A stretch of DNA of 64,000 nucleotides from Bufo bufo. Its lineage: Eukaryota; Chordata; Amphibia; Anura; Bufonidae. Made by a program: the position numbers and the translations under genes. The stretch lies in NCBI RefSeq assembly GCF_905171765.1, contig NC_053392.1, positions 33,410,192-33,474,191 of the forward strand, in the 5' to 3' direction. Each line of letters begins with the position of its first letter. Positions within the stretch are counted from its first letter, which is position 1. The notes under the pieces are model-generated. The model was not told the DNA's origin and did no database searches. It worked only from the letters and a program-made list of their open reading frames with translations. This document shows, in pieces, positions 52,920-63,893 of this stretch.

Positions 52920-53870
52920 CTCATTCTCATACTTTCTCCTCCCTTCTCTCCATTCTTTATTCTCATTCCTTTCATCCTCTATTCCTTTCTTCTCTTCTTT
53001 TTCTTAACTTTTTTTTCATTCTTCATATTTTCTTTCCTTCTTATCCTTTATTTATATTTTCTTTCTTTCCTTCTTTTCCTTGTTTCATTCTCCTTTATTC
53101 CTCTTATCTTTCCATTTTCTGTCTTCTTCTTCCTTCTTCCTTTCTCCTTTCTTGAACTTTCTTTTTTCATTCTTTTCATTATTCTTCCTTCCTGTTTGAT
53201 CCTTTCTTTTTCTTTCCTGCCTTTCTTTTTTTCTTCTTTTTCATCCTTTTTTTCTTCCCACTTTTCTTAATTTTTATTGCTTCCTTCTTTTCTCCACCTT
53301 ATATCTTCCCCCTTACTCCGGTTTTCCTTTCCTTCACAATTTCCTGTTCCTGTCTCCTTTCTATTCCCTGCTTCCTTTCTTTTTCTTCCTTTCCACCTCA
53401 TTCCTTCCTACTTCCCTCCTATTGTACTTTCCCCTTCCACATTGTTTAGACTTATTTTATTCTCTTTCCTCTAGTTTACCTTCCTTTTCCTCTTTCTGGT
53501 TTCTTTATTCTTCATCTACTCTTTCTCATTTTTTTCTTTGCTTTATCCTTTCTTTATCCATGTCTCCATCTTTTCTTTTTACTTCCTTTTCTGCTTTCCT
53601 TTCTCCTTCTTTCTATCTTCCTTATTCTAACCCCTTTCCCTTCCTTTGTCACTTCTTCTTTCATCTTTTTTCCTTCTTTTAGACTTAATTTTTCGTCCTC
53701 CTTTTAATTTATTCTTTCTAATTTCTATAGTCTTCAACTTTATTTTCTCAATGTTCCTATATTTTTTCCCTACTTCTTTCCTGTCTCTGCCTTTTTCTAT
53801 TAGTTCCTTCTTTCTTCCCTTTTTCCATCATCTCTTTCTTTCTTTTCTTTCTTTTCCCTCTATAATTCTC
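52920..53870 (+). repeat. Polypyrimidine (C/T-rich) tract, ~950 bp
   Basis: The plus strand is almost entirely T and C with few purines, in irregular ttcctt/cttttc patterns, immediately after the second FN2 exon. The hydrophobic, Phe/Leu/Ser-rich open frames here are by-products of composition. Confidence 0.9.
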
Positions 53871-53879
53871 TCAGCGTTA

Positions 53880-54618
53880 CCTCCTGATGATATTCCTTTA
53901 TGTCTCACTGTAGCTTCTGTAATCCCTCAAATATGTTGCAAACAACAGCAATTATGCCCTTACATCAGATAAGGGACTGGTGCTGCATATGTGCAGCGAC
54001 CCCCTGAGGAGCCGAGGCAGAGGATAGGAGTGGTAGTGGCCCTGATGAAGTGTTGTTTCACAGTGTATTCCCTTAGGCCGTTGCTCCCTGGGATCGATGC
54101 AGTGGACTTATAGTGTTAAAGAATGAAGCCAGAATTAAATGCAGCAAAGTCCTTTTTTACTAAGTGCAACATACAGTAGATTGAAATAGATACAGTAGCA
54201 GCAGGCCTGGCACCATCAAGGATATTAAAGCAGATCGGTTGGTGGCAATTCCACATTTTGATGATTCTGGTCTAGTGGTTGTTTGGTGATGGGTGACTTG
54301 GCTATAGTCCCTCACCTCACAGTGGTGTCTGTAGATGCTAAGGTAGCAGTTCACTCTGCTGTCTGGACTCTCAAGGCTTCATTTGAGGACAAATTGACGT
54401 AGTTCTCTCTGTGGAGTCTGTAAGAGGAGCAGGAGCTCTGCAGGTTACTTCCTCTCTCTGTCTCTGGACAGGAACTCCTCCGGTGGTTAACCCTGTTCCT
54501 GCCAACCTTTGCCATATACTCCTACGGCCAGGGAAAAAACTGTAAAATACAAAGCATAACAATAAATAATTTGTAGTACCCCTGGTGTTTATTATCTTCT
54601 TCACCTGTCTATTTGAAG
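53880..54618. other. Intron sequence with no clear feature
   Basis: Resembles dispersed repeat DNA around 53980-54130 (gtgcagcgaccccctgagg), but no ends were found. The last bases (54590-54618) contain the pyrimidine tract and AG of the mucin-like exon. Confidence 0.4.
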
Positions 54619-54909
54619 ATTTCAATGTCCCTGCCGCCACCATACATTCTGGATTCATGGATCCAGGTTTTCTGACAGAAACAACATTGATGACCACTGA
54701 GCCGACATCAAACACAACTGCAGCTTTCAGCACAACGCTGAGTACAGTCCAACCGTACGTCGCATCAGAATCAAGCTTACCAGCCCAGGGAACAAGCCAA
54801 ACCTATTCCTCTACCGACCCGCCTAACACCAGCCTACAGCCGGTTACATCCATCCAAGACTCAGGACATACGGCGTCCACATACAGCCAGAACCCACAGG
54901 GGGAAACAG
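54619..54909 (+). CDS. Ser/Thr-rich mucin-like exon (291 bp)
   Basis: Phase 1 at both ends, acceptor ctgtctatttgaag and donor acag|gtgaga. It encodes about 97 residues of which roughly a third are Ser or Thr (for example TETTLMTTEPTSNTTAAFST), with Pro, two N-glycosylation sequons (NTT, NTS) and no Cys. This is the composition of an O-glycosylated stalk or linker. It follows the second FN2 exon in the right phase, which is the main reason to place it in the same gene. Confidence 0.8.
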
Positions 54910-54993
54910 GTGAGAGGACAGACGGAGGTCTCCTCCCTAATATCACACAGAAGGGGAGAGGTCACTGCCATCGAGAGGGTCCTCTGCTGAAAT

Positions 54994-55285
54994 ACACTGT
55001 GCCAACATCATACCACCATATAGTGACTGAATATTACCACCATACTGTGCCAGCATCATACCACCATATAGTGACTGATTAATACCACCATACTGTGCCA
55101 GTGTCATACCACCATATAGTGACTGAATAATACCACCATATAGTGACTGAATAATACTACCATACAGTGACTGAATAATACTGCCATACTGTGACTGAAT
55201 AATGCCACCATAAAGTGACTGAATAATACCACCATAAAGTGACTGAATAATACCACCATAAAGTGACTGAATAATACTACCATAC
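54994..55285 (+). repeat. 24-bp minisatellite, left part
   Basis: About 12 units of gtgactgaataataccaccata plus two variable bases. It begins some 85 bp after the mucin-like exon and is interrupted by the Gypsy element and partial LTR at 55286-60937, after which the same array resumes. Confidence 0.93.
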
Positions 55286-55652
55286 TGTCACGGATGATGT
55301 TGCAGATAGCTGGAAGTTATGAATAAACGTCCGACTGGCTTGATCCCAAACTAAGGAGCATATAGGTGACCCCTATAAAACCCTAAGAGCTCACCCTGAC
55401 TGCTAAGCACATACAAGGGTCTCAGAGGTAGACGATTGTATGCCCACGTACCTAAGACTGTGTGACACCTGAAAACCCTATAATAGTGAGGGGACACGAC
55501 CACCGGCTCCCTGCACTTCATACAGAGGTAGTCAGGGTCACCTAGAATCAAGCCAGCAAGGAAACACAATGCATGAAAAGACTTTTCTGAGCAAATAGCA
55601 GCAGCAGCCTCCAGCAGTGAACACTTCATCCAGGAAGTAATATAAACCATAC
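55286..55652 (-). repeat. Partial LTR copy in tandem with the left LTR
   Basis: 55286-55648 duplicates 55653-56017 with a few differences (acgacc/acaacc, and three bases missing in a gcagcag run), and is followed by catac and then the full LTR. The same catac precedes both copies (55281-55285 and 55648-55652). Confidence 0.85.
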
Positions 55653-56185
55653 TGTCACGGATGATGTTGCAGATAGCTGGAAGTTATGAATAAACGTCCG
55701 ACTGGCTTGATCCCAAACTAAGGAGCATATAGGTGACCCCTATAAAACCCTAAGAGCTCACCCTGACTGCTAAGCACATACAAGGGTCTCAGAGGTAGAC
55801 GATTGTATGCCCACGTACCTAAGACTGTGTGACACCTGAAAACCCTATAATAGTGAGGGGACACAACCACCGGCTCCCTGCACTTCATACAGAGGTAGTC
55901 AGGGTCACCTAGAATCAAGCCAGCAAGGAAACACAATGCATGAAAAGACTTTTCTGAGCAAATAGTAGCAGCAGCAGCCTCCAGCAGTGAACACTTCATC
56001 CAGGAAGTAGTATAAACCGCAAAGTGAGGCAGTATGGGAGGGAATATAAAGGAAAGAGGATTAGTCTAAATAGGTGACACCTGGGAGAAGGAAATGAGAT
56101 GAGAAAGTGAAACCAAAACAAAGAACATCATGCAAGAGGTAGAGAAGGACGTCTGTCAGACCTTCTCACAGAACTGGCGGTGACA
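55653..56185 (-). repeat. 3' LTR of the chromodomain Gypsy element
   Basis: On the plus strand it starts tgtcacggatgatgttgcag and ends actggcggtgaca. It aligns with 60408-60937, with differences such as atgatgttgcag/atgaagttagcag. The integrase frame reads about 58 bp into it before stopping. Confidence 0.92.
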
Positions 56186-57678
56186 GTACCCCTCCCTCTA
56201 CGGGTGGACTCCGGACACTCAGAAACCACCTTCTCAGGATGAGACCTATGGTAAGCCTTGATGAGACGAGTGGCCTTAATGTCCGCCACTGGGACCCACA
56301 TCCTCTCCTCAGGACCATAACCCTCCCAATGAACAAGGTATTGGAGAGAACCGCGGATAATGCGAGAATCCACAATCCTAGAGACCTGGAATTCAAGATT
56401 GCCATCAACAAAAATCGGAGGAGGAGGCAAAGAGGAGGGTACAGTGGGTTGGACATAAGGTTTTAATAGGGACCTGTGAAAAACATTATGGATCTTCCAA
56501 GTCTGAGGAAGATCAAGACGGAAGGCAACGGGATTGATGACGGACAAGATCTTGTAAGGCCCAATAAACTTAGGACCCAACTTCCAGGAGGGAACCTTCA
56601 GTTTGATATTCTTTGTAGACAACCACACCAGATCACCCACATTTCGTTCCGGACCAGACACACGTCTCTTATCCGCCACACGCTTATATCTCTCACTCAT
56701 CCTCTTCAGATTACCCTGAATCTTTTGCCAAATAAATGACAAAGACGAGGAAAATCTCTCCTCATCAGGTAAACCAGAAGACCCCTCTCCAGAGAATGTC
56801 CCAAACTGTGGATGAAACCCATATGCACCAAAAAATGGTGACTTATCAGAGGACTCCTGGCGACGGTTATTTAAAGCAAACTCAGCAAGGGACAAAAAAG
56901 AATACCAATCCTCCTGATTCTCCGCCACAAAACAGCGCAGATATGTCTCCAGATTCTGATTGACGCGTTCGGTCTGACCATTCGACTGCGGGTGAAAAGC
57001 AGAAGAAAATGACAACTGAATCCCCAAGCGAGAACAGAAGGCCTTCCAGAATCTGGAAACAAATTGCGTGCCCCTATCAGAAACGATGTCTGAAGGAATG
57101 CCATGCAATTTAACAATGTGATCAACAGACGCTTGCGCCAACGTCTTAGCGTTGGGTAACCCAGGAAAGGGAAGGAAATGCGCCATTTTGCTAAAATGGT
57201 CCACTACCACTAGAATCACAGTCTTCCCCGAGGAACGAGGCAGGTCCGTAATGAAGTCCATGGACAGATGCGTCCAAGGACGGGAAGGAATGGGTAACGG
57301 GAGGAGAGAACCCGATGGCCGTGAATGAGGGACCCTGGCACGAGCGCAGGTCTCGCAGGCTGCCACAAAACCCTCAGCCGTCTTACGAAGAGTCGGCCAC
57401 CAGAATCTCCGAGCAATGAGATCTACTGTGGCTCTACTCCCCGGGTGCCCAGCAAGGACAGTATCGTGGTGCTCCTTAAAAACCTTGTGTCGTAAAGCGA
57501 GAGGCACAAACGACCTCCCAGGAGGACAAAGATCAGGAGCCTCTGCCTGGGCTGCCTGAACCTCTGCCTCCAAATCAGGATAAAGAGCAGAGACGACCAC
57601 CCCTTCAGCCAAAATGGGACCCGGGTCTTCAAAGTTCCCCCCTCCCGGAAAACAACGTGACAGGGCATCTGCCTTCAC
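56128..57678 (-). CDS. Integrase + chromodomain segment of the Gypsy element
   Basis: Open for 516 codons. It begins in the tail of RNase H (MKADALSRCF). The integrase zinc-binding region follows (HHDTVLAGHPGSRATVDLIA ... CETCARARV), then catalytic blocks MDFITDLPRS, IVSDRGTQFVS and QTERVNQNLE (DDE). A GPxxF-like module (GPYKILSVINPVAFRLDLP) comes next. The C-terminal chromodomain is QYLVHWEGYGPEERMWVPV, which in chromoviruses guides integration to marked chromatin. The ATG at 57678 is not a true start; the piece would be processed from a polyprotein whose upstream part is broken, so it is effectively a pseudogene fragment. Confidence 0.9.
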   Translation of the reverse strand: MKADALSRCFPGGGNFEDPGPILAEGVVVSALYPDLEAEVQAAQAEAPDLCPPGRSFVPLALRHKVFKEHHDTVLAGHPGSRATVDLIARRFWWPTLRKTAEGFVAACETCARARVPHSRPSGSLLPLPIPSRPWTHLSMDFITDLPRSSGKTVILVVVDHFSKMAHFLPFPGLPNAKTLAQASVDHIVKLHGIPSDIVSDRGTQFVSRFWKAFCSRLGIQLSFSSAFHPQSNGQTERVNQNLETYLRCFVAENQEDWYSFLSLAEFALNNRRQESSDKSPFFGAYGFHPQFGTFSGEGSSGLPDEERFSSSLSFIWQKIQGNLKRMSERYKRVADKRRVSGPERNVGDLVWLSTKNIKLKVPSWKLGPKFIGPYKILSVINPVAFRLDLPQTWKIHNVFHRSLLKPYVQPTVPSSLPPPPIFVDGNLEFQVSRIVDSRIIRGSLQYLVHWEGYGPEERMWVPVADIKATRLIKAYHRSHPEKVVSECPESTRRGRGTVTASSVRRSDRRPSLPLA

Positions 57679-57831
57679 ATTTTTAACCCCAGGGCGGAAC
57701 GTAACAACAAAATTAAACCTAGAAAAGAACGAAAGACCATCTGACCTGTCTCGGGTTCAGACGCTTGGCTGATTCCAAGTAGGCCAGATTCTTATGGTCG
57801 GTAAACACGGTAATAGGGTGTCTGGCTCCCT

Positions 57832-60380
57832 CTAACCAATGCGCCATTCCTCAAAAGCTAATTTGATGGCCAACAACTCCCTATCTCCCACATTGTAATT
57901 TCTCTCTGCGGAGGAGAGTTTCCTTGAGAAAAAGGCACACGGTTGCCATTTGGCAGGAGAGGGACTTTGAGATAAGACCGCACCCACACCCACCTCAGAA
58001 GCGTCCACCTCAACAATAAAAGGTAGAGAGACATCAGGTTGTACCAAAATGGGAGCGGAAGTAAAACTCTCTTTGATACTAGAAAAGGCCTTAAGCGCAT
58101 CTACCGACCACAAGGAAAAATCCACCCCCTTTTTAGTCATATCAGTGAGTGGCTTAACAACAGAGGAATAATTCAAAATGAACTTTCTGTAATAATTGGC
58201 AAAACCCAAAAACCGCATCAGCGCCTTCTGATTCTCAGGAAGCTCCCAATCAAGCACAGCGCGGACCTTCTCAGGGTCCATGCAAAAACCAGAAGCGGAG
58301 AGAAGAAAACCAAGAAATTGAATCTCCGGAACAGCAAACACACATTTTTCCAGTTTAGCGTACAATTTATTCTCCCGCAGAATCAGCAAGACCTGACGTA
58401 GGTGGTCCCGATGAGTCTTGAAATCAGGAGAAAAAATCTAAATGTCATCTAGATACACCAGTACAAATTTCCCCATTAAATGATAAAAAATGCTGTTCAC
58501 AAAATGTTGGAAGACGGCCGGAGCATTCATCAAACCAAAGGGCATAACCAAATTCTCAAAATGACCCTCCGGAGTATTGAAGGCCGTCTTCCATTCATCC
58601 CCTTCCCTGACCCTGACTAGGTTGTATGCCCCTCTTAAATCCAACTTAGAAAAAACTTTAGCCCCAACAATCTGGTTAAACAGGTCCGGGATCAGAGGAA
58701 GCGGATAAGGGTCACGAATTGTGATACGGTTCAGCTCCCTGAAATCCAGACAAGGTCTTAAAGAACCATCTTTTTTCTTAACAAAAAAAAAACCAGCGGC
58801 AACAGGTGACTTCGAGGGTCGGATGTTTCCCTTTCTCAGGCTCTCAGAGATATAAGTACGCATAGCGACTCTTTCAGGTTGGGAGAGATTGCATAAACGT
58901 GATTTTGGCAGTTTGGCGCCTGGGATAAGATTAATAGGTCAGTCGTACTCCCGGTGAGGGGGCAACTCCTGGACACCACTCTCGGAAAACACATCCGAAA
59001 ATTCAGAGAGAAAAGATGGTACAGTCTTGGTAGAAACCTCTGAAAGAGACGCCGTGAGGCAATTCTCTCTGCAAAAGTCACTCCAACCATTTATTTGCCT
59101 TGCTTGCCAATCAATGGTGGGGTTATGTTTAGTGAGCCAGGGTAGCCCCAACACTAGAGGAGTAGGTAATTCGCTTAAGACGAAACATGACATTAACATG
59201 AGTATCACTCACAATCAAACGGATATTGTGAACTATGCCCTTTAACGGTCCTTGAGAAAGTGGAGCGGAATCGATAGCAAAAACAGGTATATCCTTTTCC
59301 AAAGTGCATACCTGGAAACCATGCGTTATAGCAAATTGGTTATCAATGAGATTGACAGCTGCTCCACTATCTACAAAAATCTCACAAACAATGTTCTTGC
59401 TATCTAGCGCCACCCTGGCAGGTAGGAGAAAACGGGAACTACAAGCAAACGGCAAACCTTCAATTTCCGCATCAACCTTGCCAATAGTAGCAAATGGAAA
59501 GTTTTTAGAGGTTTTTTTTCTTTTTGTTTCTTTTTTATTACCCTCAGAAAACTCCATGAATCTCCTAGAGGGGCAAACATTAGCCAAAAGATTTATACCC
59601 CCACAAGAGAAACAAACCCTTCTCTGAGAGCTGAATCCTATACTATCAGAGGCAAGCAAACCCAGCTGCATGGCCTCCTCCTCAGAGGGGATTGAGAGAG
59701 ACTGAGACCCCTGCACACTGAATGAGACCGCCCCACTGTCCTTGGGCTGAATATGACAGAAAGGAGTAGTCGCCTCTCTCTCTAAGATGCCTGTCAATAC
59801 GAACAGCTAGAGACATGGCAGACTCCAACGAGGCAGGTCTCATGAAAAGAAAATGCATCTTTCAATCCCTCCGAAAGACCATGGCAAAATTGACTTCGGA
59901 GTGCAGCATCATTCCAACCAGTATCAGCTGCCCATCTCCGAAATTCAGAACAATATATCTCTGCGGACTGTTTACCCTGGCATAAAAGACACAGTTTAGA
60001 TTCAGCCAGAGCAATACGATCCGGGTCATCATATATCTGCCCCAGGGCTACAAAAAATTCATCCGTGCCCCCACCAGCAGCGAAAAGGCCCAAGACTGAG
60101 CGTTATTCCTGAGCAGCGAGATGATGATCCCCACCCTCTGCTCCTCATCACCAGAGGAATGGGGAAGTAGGCGAAAATGGAGTTTGCAAGCCTCTCTAAA
60201 GTGAACAAAATTCTTACTACCCCCGGAGAACGTATCCGGGAGCGTGATCTTAGGCTCGGAACAAACTCCATGAACGCCAGCAGAACCGGTCACCTGAAAC
60301 TGAGACACAGTTTTACGGAGATCTGCTACCTCCAGCAAAAGACCTTGCATGCGGTCAATCAAGGCTGAGGCCGGATCCAT
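57832..60380 (-). pseudogene. Gag-protease-RT-RNase H of the Gypsy element, broken
   Basis: Pieces in order: Gag at 60380-60048 and 60093-59794; zinc-knuckle remnant (CFSCGGINLLANVC) and protease (FVDSGAAVNLID) at 59797-59129; protease tail and linker at 59208-58939; reverse transcriptase at 58863-58438 ([38 protein letters not shown]); thumb and RNase H start at 58389-57832 (FIVEVDASEVGVGAVLS). Frame changes occur near 60070, 59795 and 59180, with in-frame stops at 58939 and 58438 (just after YLDD). RNase H is disrupted again after 57832. Confidence 0.9.
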
Positions 60381-60407
60381 GCTTAAGACGGTAATGACGA
60401 TTTATAA

Positions 60408-60937
60408 TGTCACGGATGAAGTTAGCAGATAGCTGGCAGTTATGAATAAACGTCTGACTGGCTTGATGCCAAACTAAGGAGCATATAGGTGAGCCCTATA
60501 AAACCCTAAGAGCTCTCCCTGACTGCTAAACACATACAAGGGTCTCAGAGGTAGACGATTGTATGTCCACGTACCTAAGACTGTGTGACACCTGAAAACC
60601 CTATAATAGTGAGGGGACACGACCACCGGCTCCCTGCACTTCATACGGAGGGAGTCAGGGTCACGTAGAATCAAGCCAGCAAGGAAACACAATACATGAA
60701 AGGACTTATCTGAACAAGCAGCAGCAGCAGCCTCCAGCAGTGAACACTTCATCCAGGAAGTAGTATAAACCGCAAAGTGAGGCAGTATGGGAGAGAATAT
60801 AAAGGGAGACGATTAGTCTAAATAGATGACACCTGGGAGAAGGAAAGGAGATGACAAAGTGAAACCAAAACAGAGAACATCATGCAAGAGGTAGAGAAGG
60901 ACGTCTGTCAGACCTTCCTACAGAACTGGCGGTGACA
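60408..60937 (-). repeat. 5' LTR of the chromodomain Gypsy element
   Basis: Second full LTR copy, 530 bp. Gag begins (MDPASALIDRMQG) only 28 bp inside it on the minus strand, leaving a very short leader. Confidence 0.92.
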
Positions 60938-63144
60938 CATACTGTGACTGAATAATACCACCATACAGTGACTGAATAATACCAACATACTGTACTGAAT
61001 AATACCACCATATAGTGACTGAATAATACCACCATACTGTGACTGAATAATACCACCATATAGTGACTGAATAATACCACCATATAGTGACTGAATAATA
61101 CCACCATACAGTGACTGAATAATACCACCATACAGTGACTGAATAATACCACCATATAGTGACTGAATAATACCACCATACTGTGACTGAATAATACCAC
61201 CATATAGTGACTGAATAATACCACCATACTGTGACTGATTAATACCACCATATAGTGACTGAATAATACTACCATACTGTGAATGAATAATACCACCATA
61301 TAGTGACTGAATAATACCACCATATAGTGACTAAATAATACTACCATACTGTGACTGAATAATACTGCCATACTATAACTGAATAATACCACCATATAGT
61401 AACTGAATAATACCACCATATAGTGACTGAATAATACCACCATACTGTGACTGAATAATACCACCATATAGTGACTGAATAATATCACCATACTGTGACT
61501 GAATAATACCACCATATAGTGACTGAATAATACCATCATATAGTGACTGAATAATACTGCCATACTGTGACTGAATATTACCACCATATAGTGACTGAAT
61601 AATACCACCATACTGTGACTGAATAATACCACCATATAGTGACTGAATAATACCACCATACTGTGACTGAATAATGCCACCATACTGTGACTGAATAATA
61701 CCACCATACTGTGACTGAATAATACCACCATACTGTGACTGAATAATACCACCATATAGTGACTGAATAATACCACCATACTGTGACTGAATAATACCAC
61801 CATATAGTGACTGAATAATACCACCATACTGTGACTGAATAATACTACCATACTGTGACTGAATAATACCACCATATAGTGACTGAATAATACCACCATA
61901 CTGTGACTGAATAATACCACCATATAGTGACTGAATAATACCACCATACTGTGACAGAATAATACCACCATACTGTGACTGAATAATACTACCATATAGT
62001 GACTGAATAATACTACCATAATGTGACTGAATAATACTACCATACTGTGACTGAATAATACCACCATACAGTGACTGAATAATACCACCATACTGTGAGC
62101 GAATAATACCACCATACTGTGACTGAATAATACCACCATATAGTGACTGAATAATACTACCATAATGTGACTGAATAATACTACCATACTGTGACTGAAT
62201 AATACCACCATACAGTGACTGAATAATACCACCATACTGTGACCGAATAATACCACCATACTGTGACTGAATAATACCACCATATAGTGACTGAATAATA
62301 CTACCATAATGTGACTGAATAATACTACCCTAATGTGACTGAATAATACCACCATACTGTGACTGAATAATACTGCCATATAGTGACTGAATAATACCAC
62401 CATACAGTTACTGAATAATACCACCATACTGAGACTGAATAATACCACCATATAGTGACTGAATAATACTAAAATACTGTAACTGAATAATACCACCATA
62501 AAGTGACTGAATAATACTACCATATAGTGACTGAATAATACTACCATACTGTGAATGAATAATACCACCATATAGTGACTGAATAATACCACCATACTGT
62601 GACTGAATAATACCATTATATAGTGACTGAATAATACTAAAATAGTGTAACTGAATAATACCACCATAAAGTGACTGAATAATACTGCCATACTGTGACT
62701 GTATAATACCACTATGCACTGACAGAATAATACCACCATACTGTGACTGAATAATACTGCTATGCACTGACAGAATAATACCACCATACAGTGACAGAAT
62801 AATATTGCCATGCACTGACAGAATAATACCACCATACAGTGACTGAATAATACCACCATACAGTGACAGAATAATACTGCCATGCACTGACAGAATAATA
62901 CCACCATACAGTGACTGAATAATACCACCATACAGTGACTGAATAATACCGCCATACAGTGACAGAATAATACCGCCATGCACTGACAGAATAATACCGC
63001 CATACAGTGACAGAATAATACTGCCATGCACTGACAGAATAATACCACCATACAGTGACTGAATAATACCACCATACAGTGACTGAATAATACTGCCATG
63101 CACTGACAGAATAATACCGCCATGCACTGACAGAATACTGTGAC
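60938..63144 (+). repeat. 24-bp minisatellite, right part
   Basis: About 92 units of gtgactgaataataccaccata plus ta/ct/ca. Toward 62700-63130 a variant family (actgacagaataataccgcc with atgca) takes over, so the array has at least two sub-families. Period 24 leaves a long minus-strand open frame (60880-63123, 8-residue repeats such as HSMVVLFS) that I do not consider a gene. Confidence 0.95.
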
Positions 63145-63425
63145 TCACTTTCAGTTCAGGAACTTGTGATCCAACCTTGATCACTGATATCACTTCACAT
63201 CAGAGGACACATTAGAAGATGTTGTAGCGCCATCTGTATACTGATAATATGTGGCTACATCCGCATGTAGGGTTGTTACATTGTCACCATAGTCACATGG
63301 TCCAGGACACCTGGGGCACCAGCTACAATATTCCAGGCACGCACACCTAACGCCGCTGCGGCTGCTGGAGAATCTACCGGTTCTGCTCTGACATATAACT
63401 ACTTTTTTTTGTTTCCCATGAAAAG
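63145..63425. other. Intron sequence before Thr-rich exon
   Basis: Unique-looking sequence with no coding signal. The last 40 bases form the acceptor region (actttttttttgtttccc) of the next exon. Confidence 0.4.
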
Positions 63426-63464
63426 TGATAACGACAGCGGCGGCGGAGACCTACCCCTCATCAG
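63426..63464 (+). CDS. Short Thr-rich exon candidate (39 bp)
   Basis: AG acceptor after a T-tract and a consensus donor (cag|gtaagt). Phase 1 to phase 1. With the preceding G it encodes VITTAAAETYPSS. Its short length, Thr/Ser content and phase match the next candidate, suggesting tandem mini-exons that extend the mucin-like stalk. Confidence 0.6.
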
Positions 63465-63548
63465 GTAAGTACATATCATCCGTGACAGTGATGCATCTGT
63501 GATGTGGGGAGCTTTAGTCACATCCAAATCTTTCTGCTGCTTATCCAG

Positions 63549-63587
63549 GTACGACCTCAGTGAGAGTGACACCTACTCAGCCAATAG
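63549..63587 (+). CDS. Short Thr-rich exon candidate (39 bp)
   Basis: Same length and phase as the previous exon; acceptor ctgcttatccag and donor atag|gtaagt. It encodes GTTSVRVTPTQPI. The second of two 39-bp phase-1 exons only 84 bp apart. Confidence 0.6.
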
Positions 63588-63828
63588 GTAAGTGACAGGT
63601 ATAGAGACCCACCTCAGAGGGCCTGGGCTTATGTGGCCCTAAAAGTGGGCATCCCTGTGAGGTTTTAGGGGCGTAACTGGGCAGATTGGGGATGGGCCTT
63701 TATATGTTCTGAAAGTTGGAGATTGAATGGACATAGAATTGTCTAAACCAGATACATATGTGTCCCCAGCGGAGAGAAGATCAGGTATAGTTAATATAAC
63801 TAATCAGACCTTGTACTCTGTCATTTAG

Positions 63829-63893
63829 GCTCTTCTTCCCCCAATTCCACAGTTTGGAGGCAGCTGACGGAGTGGTTACATCTCTCATCTGCC
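63829..63893 (+). CDS. Exon candidate with sequon (65 bp)
   Basis: Acceptor ctctgtcatttag and donor gcc|gtgagt. It joins in phase 1 and ends in phase 0, encoding GSSSPNSTVWRQLTEWLHLSS plus A, with an NST sequon. If the donor is not used the frame stays open to a TGA at about 63966-63968, so this could also be a terminal exon. The gene probably continues past the window. Confidence 0.5.

Larger units (their letters stand above)
55653..60937 (-). mobile_element. Ty3/Gypsy chromodomain retrotransposon, decayed
   Basis: Minus-strand LTR element, 5.3 kb, with LTRs 55653-56185 (533 bp) and 60408-60937 (530 bp), flanked by the 5-bp duplication catac (55648-55652 and 60938-60942). Standard Ty3/Gypsy order: Gag, protease, reverse transcriptase, RNase H, integrase, chromodomain. 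The purine tract gagggaggggtac abuts the 3' LTR. The LTRs differ at many sites, and the coding region has several frameshifts and at least two stops, so it is older than the Gmr1-like copy. It is inserted in the 24-bp minisatellite. It is an endogenous element with no envelope gene. Confidence 0.93.
32162..63893 (+). other. Host gene: FN2-domain / mucin-like protein (multi-exon, partial)
   Basis: Seven exon candidates on the plus strand (32162-32228, 33272-33418, 52732-52884, 54619-54909, 63426-63464, 63549-63587, 63829-63893) have AG/GT borders and compatible phases: every junction between them is phase 1. Together they encode about 265 residues: a short lead-in, two fibronectin type II domains, and a Ser/Thr/Pro-rich region with N-glycosylation sequons. 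FN2 domains bind collagen, gelatin or phospholipid and occur in extracellular proteins, so a secreted or membrane-anchored product is likely. The start exon and 3' end are not identified. The 19.3-kb intron between the two FN2 exons and the 8.5-kb intron after the mucin exon are filled with transposons and satellites. I cannot match it to a named gene. Confidence 0.8.

Noticed and set aside
52674..53972. Long hydrophobic (Phe/Leu/Ser-rich) membrane protein
   Set aside because: It reads through the FN2 exon donor into a polypyrimidine tract; the composition explains the residues.
60880..63123. 747-residue minus-strand protein in the 24-bp array
   Set aside because: Same explanation: stop-free 24-bp repeat. 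It runs into unrelated LTR sequence at one end.
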